Shown here: positions 21,561 through 30,532 of the stretch, in pieces | Numbering within the stretch: position 1 is the first letter of the stretch | Layout: every line of letters begins with the position of its first letter | From: Fragilaria crotonensis | Taxonomy: Eukaryota; Bacillariophyta; Fragilariophyceae; Fragilariales; Fragilariaceae | Reading direction: 5' to 3' | Assembly: GCA_022925895.1 (NCBI GenBank) | Contig: JAKSYS010000173.1 | Span: 32,126-96,125, forward strand | Length of the DNA stretch: 64,000 bases | Program-made: the position numbers and the translations under genes | The notes under the pieces: generated by a model | What the model was told of the DNA's origin: nothing | The model's database searches: none | What the model saw: the letters and a program-made list of their open reading frames with translations, nothing else

Positions 21561-23374
21561 CATGACATGCTTCCTGACAATGGCTTGCATTTTTCTCTAT
21601 ATGAGTGAAAAGAACGACGCCGCTGTGCTGTAAGAAGAACTACATCAATGGCTGAATCTCATTTGCATACACAATCTTTAGTGATCACGAACCTATTATT
21701 CTTTGATGTTCCATTCATTATATATTGAATGGGAAGTGTCATGAACGCCAAAAAACCCTTTGTCTGTCTCGTTCCGTAAAAGAAATTATGTCTCATCACA
21801 GCAACCATTGTATGTTCTCTCTCTCGGTTGACAGTCGGCTCTTGCTGGTCCTTTTCGAATGCACCGTCATCGTCGTTCGACGCCGCGGTCGATCACTGCG
21901 GGAGAAGCGCTTGCATGAGACCTTGTTTATCTACTGTCAGTTCTGCTGTGACTCCAAAATTTGTGCCTTTTGAGGGAAGGGCTGAGGTGACAGTCTTCCT
22001 AATGGGCCTTCCGTGCCTATGAGGCACCGGCAATGACCCAAGCCTAACAACAGCACGGTTCACGTGAAAAAACCAGTTTATTGAAAGATAATGAGGGCAA
22101 GGAAACCCTCACTTGTTTCCTTTCACTGAGTATATGCGGTCATCGTTCACGCAATCGTATGTCCGTGTCACGTGTATCCCATGACTCCTCGTTTCTCCCC
22201 TTCCCAAATCAAGTCGCAACATTTATATGTCGTACGCATGCCCTTAGATGTTTGCACAGCATGTATACATTGTTGTTCAGGCCCCATCTTAGCAAGCGAG
22301 GTGTGTTTGTGCACAAATGCGAAGAGTAGAGAGTTCCTGTTTTCATTGCTTCAATTTGCGGTGCCATCAAGATTAGGGTCGCTCGTGGCTGCAAAAGGCC
22401 TTCAAAACAAGGTTATCAGTGTTAAGAACTTCGGCCATGGCCATCATCTCCTTCGCAAAGTCAGCTCCAATGATGGTTCTCTAAAGGTCTTCCGAAGGGC
22501 ATGAGTCGAAATGCCGAGCCGTAGCCTGTGACCGACGAGAACGCTGCGCCTTCAGTGCCTGTACAGAAGAAAGGCATCGATTTCGATAAAAACGAAGCAC
22601 CTTCCAAAATGTAAGTCAACGATGCAACAAGCAGGGAAGTTCACAGAACCGAGACAGTCTGCAAGTGTTCAAGGCAGGTGAGCGAGAGGGTACATCTGCG
22701 CATATCACTCATGTATGAGAGCACAAACAGGGCAGATTAACGCACAAAAATCACCCTTCCGCTACTCGAACGCCTCATCAAGGCTTTTACAACAAAAAAG
22801 CAGCAATTCGCTTTTGATACAGGCTTTGTTTTTGGCTTTGTGTCTGCAGTCTGCCAAAGAGGATGGAGTGATTGTAATCAACGAGTCGATGAGTATTTTA
22901 TCATGACGATAGACGAGGTTGCTTGATGCCAAAAATCTGCGTCAACTGAGTTTTTAGACTACTGAGTGTACGTGTTGCTACGATATTCAGTCCAAGGATG
23001 AAACCAGCCATACGTACACCGTCTTAAAAGGATTGGAGGTCGCAGGAAAAATGCAACGAGAAGCCCAAATGAAATCCGAACACATGCTCACATTATTACA
23101 TTTAATCGTATTAGTAACGACACCACTATCATCTTTCTTACTACCTTTGGTTCACCTTTTTAGGTAAGATTAGTCAATCCGTTCCAATTTACACGATGCT
23201 TGCATCAAGAATCAACATACATTGGGAAATACGAGGTTGTGAGTTCTTCAACATACTATTGTTGACTGAAATAGTCGCTATTCTTCACTTCATTTTTGAA
23301 TTTGTGTTCGCTATTCAGTTCTCAGAAAGGACGGGACGGGTAGAAGTTGTAAATTGTGTGTATACTACCGGTAG
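21561..23374. other. Intergenic, no supported gene
   Basis: Short frames under 110 codons on both strands, none with recognisable motifs. No tandem repeat or terminal-repeat pair noticed. It may include UTRs of the flanking genes. Confidence 0.4.
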
Positions 23375-23482
23375 TTGTACTCGGAGGAAAACAGCCAGGT
23401 TAAAAGGTCTTGGAGATCAATCGCAATCGCTGCAACGGTTCAACTGACGTGCAAACTGTTCTACTCCAGCACTCCAAAACTG

Positions 23483-24907
23483 ATGGAGAATCGCGGCAAC
23501 AGCAAGGGTGATGGCGATGCGAAGAAAGCGCCTGCGAGAGCAGTGGCACGGACAACAGACTTGATAAAAGCCAAAGCCACCATCAAAGAGGATGACTTAA
23601 CTCAAGGATCTTCGTCTGATTTACCAAACATGGCCATGTCGTCGGCTCCTTCTGGATCCTCTCCATACGCTTCGTCGCAGTTACCACCAGCGTCAAAGGA
23701 TCGTGACACTCAAAAATTGGAACATGCACCGCCGCGCGAACCAATGGTGGACTTGTTGGAAAGGCCTCCTGCTGTTTCTGCAAGTAACCACAAAATCGCT
23801 CCCGGAGCATTTCCCGTACGATCAGCTCGAAACACAGCAACAAGTCGGACATTCAGGTCACCAATTATGTCATATGATTCCCCCAGAGAGTTGACGAATG
23901 AAGAATCCAAGCAGGAAGATGGAGTGCCAAACTCCGCAGCCGCTGGAATTGGTTTGTATGCTGTGGAAGCGCAACGGGTTCCGGATGGAAACGAGGATGG
24001 AACGGTAATGGTTGCCGAGGCCCAATACGTCAGAAGAATGAAATGGTACCAACGTCGATGGATTGTTGTGGGTCTTGCCTTGTGTGCGTGCGGTTTTGCG
24101 GCCGCTGTGATTGTTATGGTTGTACTTTTCGTTCGACAACCAGCAGCAGCACCTGCGCCGATCTCCTCGACGTCGGTAAGAATCGCCTGCAATTTTCTTT
24201 CCATTTCAAACGTGACGGTGTGTCGATCGACATTCTTGTTTGATACTAATGCTGACGACAAAACGACTGGTTCCTCAATTCCCAGTGAGATCGGACTCTT
24301 GACACAGTTGACGTTGTTGAATTTCGCATACATTGGGTTGACGTCCGCAATTCCCAGTGAGATTGGACTCCTGACACAGTTGTCGATTTTGGATTTTGGA
24401 GTCAACGAGGTGAAGGGTGCAATTCCCAGTGAGATCGGACTCTTGACACGGTTGACGGCATTGTCTTTCTACGACAATTCGTTGACTTCCACAATTCCCA
24501 GTGAGATTGGACTCTTAACACAGTTGACGTATTTGTCATTCTACGACAATTCGTTGACTTCCTCAATTCCCAGTGAGATTGGACTCTTGACAAAGTTGAC
24601 ATATTTGGGTTTCTCCAGCAATACGTTGACTTCCACAATTCCCAGTGAGATTGGACTCTTGACACAGTTGAGGGTGTTGGAATTCTCCTTCAATTTGTTG
24701 ACTTCCACAATTCCCAGTGCGATTGGACTCTTGACACTGTTGGAGAGTTTGTGGTTCACCGACACTACATTGACTGGGACAATTCCGTCATCCCTCTGCG
24801 CACTCCCTTCTCCCCCCTCCATCTATATCGACTGTGGTGCAATCACGTGTGCTTCAGGTTGTTGCGTGGATAGTTCAGGTTCTTCCTGTGGCTTCACAAT
24901 TTTCTAA
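23483..24907 (+). CDS. Single-pass membrane protein with seven LRRs; C-terminus replaced by LINE C
   Basis: The ATG at 23483 (MENRGNSKGDG) is preferred over the in-frame 23375 because the following KKAPAR and Ser/Pro-rich cytoplasmic-like region match the usual start of this diatom family as I recall it. A hydrophobic segment (IVVGLALCACGFAAAVIVM, about residues 193-215) is followed by a short linker and seven 24-residue LRRs of the plant type (IPSEIGLLTQLTYLSF), then a Cys-rich cap (CGAITCASGCC). Such proteins may sense ligands or support adhesion at the cell surface; the function here is unknown. The last codons (Thr-Ile-Phe-stop) lie inside the LINE C 5' end that begins at 24895, so the native terminus is lost. 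Confidence 0.75.
   Translation: MENRGNSKGDGDAKKAPARAVARTTDLIKAKATIKEDDLTQGSSSDLPNMAMSSAPSGSSPYASSQLPPASKDRDTQKLEHAPPREPMVDLLERPPAVSASNHKIAPGAFPVRSARNTATSRTFRSPIMSYDSPRELTNEESKQEDGVPNSAAAGIGLYAVEAQRVPDGNEDGTVMVAEAQYVRRMKWYQRRWIVVGLALCACGFAAAVIVMVVLFVRQPAAAPAPISSTSVRIACNFLSISNVTVCRSTFLFDTNADDKTTGSSIPSEIGLLTQLTLLNFAYIGLTSAIPSEIGLLTQLSILDFGVNEVKGAIPSEIGLLTRLTALSFYDNSLTSTIPSEIGLLTQLTYLSFYDNSLTSSIPSEIGLLTKLTYLGFSSNTLTSTIPSEIGLLTQLRVLEFSFNLLTSTIPSAIGLLTLLESLWFTDTTLTGTIPSSLCALPSPPSIYIDCGAITCASGCCVDSSGSSCGFTIF
24270..24785 (+). repeat. 72-bp coding repeat (LRR units)
   Basis: Seven head-to-tail copies of about 72 bp, each with AATTCCCAGTGAGATTGGAC and a GTTGAC-rich second half. They are near-identical at DNA level, suggesting recent unit expansion. 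Confidence 0.9.
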
Positions 24908-24925
24908 TTTAAACTTACGAGTGAA

Positions 24926-24939
24926 CGGTCTGTCCGCAG
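24926..24939 (+). promoter_or_regulatory. Conserved 5' motif of LINE C, possible internal promoter element
   Basis: CGGTCTGTCCGCAG starts 31 nt after the 5' end, the same spacing as in LINEs A and B. Confidence 0.5.
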
Positions 24940-24989
24940 CCCGAACATACGTACTTTAAATAGGAAATCGTAGCGTAACCAACCGTTGA

Positions 24990-27300
24990 TTGACCATGAC
25001 CGACGAAGCGGCGATGCCGCCACCCCCAGCGTATCCTACTTTTGAGGAAGTAGAGCACTCTGTGTACGGGTTCGAATGCGACCAGTGGGAAGAAATTCCC
25101 TATCCCGATGGTCCAGATTGGTTTACGGACAGTGAACACAATCATCGAAACGAAATGCCAATCGATACCAGAAATATGGAGGAACGCCGACGGGATGGGC
25201 TCGTTATCTGGTATTAGGATTCTTTGGGTATGAAGATTGTAGCAAATTTGAAGAATTGTGGAGTAACTTTGACAGCAGTCCTTTGGCAGTACACAAAGCT
25301 ATCTGGTACCAATTCATGTATCACTTGGATAGAGAGTTTGCGATCTCAGAATGGACGACAAACTATAGCCACATCTACGTCGCATATTATGAACCCGAAT
25401 TGTTGCAAGTCAATACTCTCGCAACATTGAAAGAATGGAAAATTCTAAAAGATGCAGATACCTCCATGGAAGACGTTAGCACAGGAAACAAAGACTCAGA
25501 TGGATGGATTGATGTACCTGAACGCGGCCGGCATAGAGGCAAAAGTCCACCTAAGAAAGAAACGGAAATTGCAACGCCAACCCAAACCACAGAACTGCAA
25601 ATGAACGGAACAAAAGAACAAAGACATATCAGTGACAGGGAAAAACACAGTAACATTCCGGCAAGGCAAGCAATCAAAGAGCTCCATAACCAGCTCAAGC
25701 AATCGAAGAGATATCAAAAGCATATGAAACCAGCTTCTAAACTACCACAAGTGTCTACAGTTCAGGAAGAAGATGAAGATGAGTTTCTTATGGAGGAAGA
25801 TCATAGTAAAGGAAGCACAACTGCGACATGGTCAGACGCATTACCAAAGCTGCAACCGTTTCACAATGTACCAGTGAATGATGGCACACATCGGTTAACT
25901 GTAAAGTGGAAACCATCGGGAGGCATCCAACAGTAGTATGAACAAGATAAAGAAAAGCTCATCACAACGATTCAAATCTTGCTCTCTTCGGTTCTCAATG
26001 AAAATGAAGGTATGCTGTAGCTATCGATGGGAAAGCAAAGATCTCAAGGCATCATCGGTCATATCAAACCTGACAGGAGAGGAACTTAGAGATTACGTTT
26101 CCCCCCACATCTCATTTATTAAATCGACATCACAGATGATTTTTGGAGTTGGAGTGGGCTTTACTGATAATCCAATCAAATGGCAAACCACGCCCGGGAA
26201 GAAACAGACATTGAAAGAGAACAATGTGGAAATAAAAATATCTAATTCCAGCAGTACTGGAGCGAAATCGGTTGTCGCAGGTTATATCTTACTAAAGGCA
26301 CCAAACACAACGTCGACACATCGTTATACTCAATATCTTTGCAGTGAGATGCCCGATGCCACACCATTCTTCGATATTGAGCGTCACAAGAAAACCCCAA
26401 TGGATCAAGTAATTCCGCACCTAGCAATCCACTGTGGAGAACGCCACGTAACTCCTGTGTGTCAATCATTATTAAAAGTCTTAAATGGCAACGGCACGGC
26501 TAGTACTTTTCTCCCTCGATATATATTCAGCGCTATGACAGAGGACCAAATCAACAACCAGTACAAGTTTCATGAAAAATGGCTACACTCCGTCAAAGCT
26601 CTACAACTGTCCCCTTCTATCTTTCATCTGGATCAACCATGTATCGAATACTGTAACGATGGCAGTATTCAAAAACGGTCAACACGGGAATGGGCCACGA
26701 CATTAAAACTCAGCGACGGATCATCTGCGTTGTGCGATGTTGTAAACGGAACAAAAGACGAGAGAAAGGCATATCTCTTGGCACCAGTCCACTACCACGA
26801 ACAAGCAACGGAAGAGCTAAGGCAGTATCGCATGAGACTCTCACCCCCAAGCCATAGGGAAGCCCGGTTCCGAGATAGCGTTCTGGACCTCCCAGACGAG
26901 ATACACATCAAGACGGCAGCGGACTCTAATGTCTTACTGATTGGAAATCTCTCGACAGCCGAGGTACGGCAGAAGCTACCATTGTATGAGACAAAACGTA
27001 CCCCTTTTATGTCGGCAGTTGGAAAACAGAACCGAACTAAAATGTCGCTTAAGATCCAACCTTCAAAGAATGCATGGAAAAAACCTCCTGCGGCACGAGC
27101 TGTGCAGCAACAACAAGTGAACGACGAAGAAGACTCGTCGAGTACGGAGGGTTGCACTTTAGTGGGCACGGACGAACTCAGTACAGCATCAACACAATCG
27201 CTGACATTGGCATCCGAATCCAAGTATCAGGCAAAACTTTGAGAATTGGAACACGCAACGAAGAAAAAGCTGGAACATCTAAGTGCAAGCAAATGAGCTA
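24990..27300 (+). pseudogene. LINE C ORF1, frameshifted and truncated
   Basis: Three frame segments: 24990 to about 25215, 25215 to about 25930, and 25930-27242. Conserved blocks are IWYQFMYHLDREF, NDGTHRLTVKWK, GYILLKAPNTT, TPFFDIE, TPMDQVIPHLAIHCG, STREWATTLKLSDG and DVVNGTKDERK. An in-frame TGA at 27240-27242 is followed by 17 more codons of coiled-coil-like sequence (LEHATKKKLEHLSASK) before the next stop. The protein is clearly diverged from A and B, and is the same type of presumed RNA-binding ORF1. Two frameshifts plus the stop make it a pseudogene. Confidence 0.75.
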
Positions 27301-27556
27301 GAGAAGTATTTAGGAAGTTGAATTCTGGGGTTTGTGATACTAAATAATGTATCAACTAGAAAATGCTCATAAGTACGCTATTTTCAACGTAAGATGTATA
27401 TGGTTCAGAATTCGGTAAAATTGTTTTTTTTGTTTCTGAGCTTTTCTTTTCTGTTGATGAAGAAATGCTCATTTATCTGAGGTTTGAAACTCGTAATTTC
27501 GAAGCTAATTCAGTAACGTTTTTCCACCATCCGTTATTCGTGTACAAAACCTGGAT
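27301..27556. other. Junction between LINE C and the next element, nothing recognised
   Basis: AT-rich, with no terminal module like those at 29-51 kb and no gene. Confidence 0.35.
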
Positions 27557-28442
27557 TTGTGTTTTGCCTGTTGGATTCCTTGTTATTATGCATACCATAG
27601 AAATGATTGTATTGTTGTTGTCACGTCCAAACAGAAGCAACGTGATCCCAACTTGGAAGCTGTCTTTTGTCGCAACCCCTTTTGCACTCGAGGAATGCAC
27701 AAAGCATTTGCTACAGAGTCCGCGTTTCAAAAGCATTTGGCCATGCTTCTGCAATGCAAAACCTTTTTGATGAACCAACATGCTGGACAACGGTCCCATC
27801 ATCATACAAATTCAGCAACGCAACAAATGCCGAGTTTTTCTAACAATGTAATTATTGCGACAAGCAACAAACGCAAGTTTTTGCTACGTCGCGATGTGGT
27901 GAATGAGACACGTCCCGAGTTTTTGGTGAACCCGAGCACTGTGGTTGTTGTGCCTGAGTATATGCTACAAGAAGCATCTGAAACAGCTACAGAAGATTGT
28001 GATGTGGGAGATATGGATTCCGATGATGACTCATTTGACAATGATGCCAATGTGTGTTGGGAGGATTTTTGTTTAGTCGCACAAGGTCCATCTGTGTTGT
28101 TCACCCATCAAGTGGACAGTGGATTTGCTGAAAGTGATTGACAATATAAATGCCCCTGATTATGCATTTGGTGACATTTTGGCTTGGGCTCGTGGTGCAA
28201 ATGCTGCAAAGTACTCATTTAATCCTGTGGGTGGTTTATCAAGATCCAAGAATATTGATGTTCTTTTTGACTCAATGCCAAATGCTTGCCAGTTGCTGCC
28301 TTCAATTGTTCCTGTCTTATGTGCTGAAGGCTTGGTCAGTGATGTAGTTGTGTTTGACTTTGTTCCGCAGCTACTAAGCCAATTGCAAAACCCAACAATT
28401 ATGCAACAAGAGAACTTAATCATTGATGTGAACTGCCCCTAA
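27557..28442 (+). pseudogene. CACTA/KDZ-like transposase copy D1, N-terminal fragment
   Basis: Two overlapping frames (27557-28141 and 28119-28442) align with the N-terminal part of copy D2. Shared features: a C-x4-C...H...C finger near the start (CRNPFCTRGMHKAFATESAF then HLAMLLQC), an acidic linker, and the block DLLKVIDNINAPDYAFGDIL, which matches ELLKILEDAQCPDYMLHKVL in D2. The copy is cut at 28437 by a terminal module of the type seen seven more times to the right. The catalytic part is absent. The apparent stop TAA at 28440-28442 is the target duplication of a MITE, not an original stop. Confidence 0.65.
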
Positions 28443-29092
28443 GAGCAAGTCTTATCATAGGGTTAAATTTTTGACATTTTAACCCCTGGGGTCTAAATTT
28501 TAGATCCTCCACGTCGAACGAAAAAAAGCAAGTCTTATCATTTTTAACTTCATAACTCAAACCCTTTTGAAGAACAGTATGGTAAAATCAAGAATCGAGC
28601 TCCCTTTCTATACTCGTCACTCGTCAACAACGACAACATTGCCGCGGCAAATTTGATTGCCGAAGCAAATCACACCCACAAGAGACTGATGACCATGGGG
28701 TGAGCATTGTGGAAAGACAATGGAACAAAATCAACAGGAGTGCTCACATCTCTGCTCCTGAGAACAATGCGTTGTGGAGGTGACATTGTTGTGTATGCAG
28801 TACTAGTACTAGTCGTATGCATACATGTAGTGATGTGTGACATCCACACCATGCCTTGACGAGCAGAATTTGTGCCGAAAAAAAGGGGATAGTGGTATAT
28901 ACATGGCGTAGGAAACGCGTAGATGATTTGGACCCCGGGGTCAAATTTGCTGAATTTAGACCCGGGATTAAAAAATAGACCCCAGGGGGTCAAATTCAAG
29001 ATCCTAAAAAATGACTTATACCCTCCCACAAGACTTGCTTTTTTGATTTTTTTCGATTCGGGACTCACTTAACCCCAAGATAAGACATGCTC
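28443..29092. mobile_element. 650-bp MITE with TAA duplication (PIF/Harbinger type)
   Basis: Inverted repeats of 24 bp with three mismatches start GAGCAAGTCTTATC on the left and GAGCATGTCTTATC on the reversed right end. TAA flanks both sides (28440-28442 and 29093-29095). Removing the element and one TAA restores an uninterrupted terminal module (CCCTAAGGGGGCGGGG). The interior carries repeated GGGGTC(A/T)AA-like words in both halves. The 3-bp TAA duplication fits PIF/Harbinger. No coding capacity. Confidence 0.85.
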
Positions 29093-29262
29093 TAAGGGGG
29101 CGGGGTTCAAACTTGATAAATTTTCCTCAGATATAAATATTTTTACTTGATACCACAGGAGCTATTTTATTTAGAGAAAAATACCACAGGAGCCAAATTT
29201 GTGCCATCGGAGCCGCTTTTCAAATAACAACATATACCAGAGGAGCCACAGGTCACCCCCGT
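29092..29262 (+). repeat. Terminal module T1 (first bases at 28437-28442, split by the MITE)
   Basis: After removal of the MITE it reads CCCTAAGGGGGCGGGGTTC, then the shared AT-rich core (GATAAATTTTCCTC, TTTTTACTTGATA). Four or five subterminal copies follow, close to ACCACAGGAGCC (29149, 29182 and on). Confidence 0.8.
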
Positions 29263-29962
29263 AAGCTCCAGTATGTTCCATTTCTCCCAACTAATTACAT
29301 TTGCTTATTAATTTGTTGAGCCTTTCAATTCGGTTGCTTGTTTGTTCATTCCTTTGTTCACCGCGCAACGATGTCGTTCATTCGTTCGCTGTCGTTCATT
29401 GGTTTGCGACGAGGACACTTCACCTGGCAATGAGCGAGGGCAACACTAAACGTTTGTTCAATCGTTTGTTCATTCGTTCGTACATCTTGCGACGACAGCG
29501 ACACAACACGTGATTGACAACGCGACAAGCGACACTAGACGCTAGCAAAGGCAACGTAAAATTCACAACTATAAAGTTCATAGCAACTCTACGTTGAATA
29601 TGACAGCAACACTAGACATCATGGTCAAAGGAATCCCTACGACGCTAGTAAACCTTCGGATGATGACAACACAAGCAAGGAAAATGACACGAGATGTTAG
29701 CAATGATGACCATGTTCCTTTATTCATCAGCACTACTCGTCTTTCGTCTTCCACTGCAAATTGCTAGTCATCATTCAATCCCTGCTTGTCATCAACATTC
29801 CTTGCTTCATTCATTGCTTGGTTTGTTGGCAAGTTCGCAACTTCATTGCTAATTGACAGACAGGCATATGTGTTCGAACTGCGTCAACATCGCTACATCT
29901 AAATGAAAGGCTATTCGGAGAGCTTTGTAACACGATATTGGTGTGGCTCAGACAAATTCCAC
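29263..29962. other. Non-coding interior after T1
   Basis: No gene. It has loose repeats of GTTCATTCGTT and CGACGA words but no regular tandem array. Confidence 0.4.
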
Positions 29963-30160
29963 CCCTAAGGGGGCGGGGTTCCAATTAGATAAAAATTCCT
30001 CAATTATAAATATATTTAGTACATACATTGGGAGCCATTTTATTTAGGGATTTGTACGTCGGGAGCCAATTTTCATACCTTGGGATTCAATATTTAACGA
30101 AAGATTTTTACGTTGGGAGCTTTGACATCAGGGAGGCCAAATCTCTGGCTTGTACTTCAT
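29963..30160 (+). repeat. Terminal module T2, 5' end of element D2
   Basis: CCCTAAGGGGGCGGGGTTC, the AT-rich core, then about four copies of GTACGTCGGGAGCC / TTACGTTGGGAGC. It lies about 370 bp upstream of the transposase frame, as expected for an element terminus and leader. Confidence 0.8.
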
Positions 30161-30532
30161 CTGGTGGGTTTTAATCACATATTCCATCAATTTCTACTTA
30201 TTTCTGAGAAATGTTTGCTTTATTGTAAATATATATGAATAACAAAACACATTTCTCCTATTTATTGGCAATGTATGATTTTCAGATATTTGTAGCTTTG
30301 TTGTAGATATTGTTTTACAATAATGACTCTTTGTGCATTATTCAATGGTAATTTATCTTGAATTCTCTGTAATGGGTCACCACCGGGCCAATGATCACTC
30401 ATGCTCAAGTTCCAAGGATGCCCGCGCAATTTTCTTCACACGCCAGACTCAGGATTATGTTGCCTATGTCTCGCGCCAAAATTTGTTGCAGTATGCATCT
30501 TATGTTGTGAATTCAGAAAATAGACCTCAAAG

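Larger units (their letters stand above)
24895..27300 (+). mobile_element. LINE C, 5' part of a third related LINE; 3' part missing
   Basis: The 5' end CACAATTTT at 24895 and the motif CGGTCTGTCCGCAG 31 nt later match LINEs A and B in sequence and spacing, fixing the insertion at the end of the LRR gene. ORF1 follows, but recognisable sequence stops about 27300, before the end of the coiled coil. No endonuclease or RT is present. Loss of the 3' end is the opposite of usual LINE truncation and implies a later deletion or replacement. Confidence 0.75.

Noticed and set aside
24174-24286. An intron in the LRR gene (GTAAGA, TACTAAT, CCCAG)
   Set aside because: The frame is open throughout and the supposed acceptor lies inside an LRR unit; the encoded linker fits the protein family.
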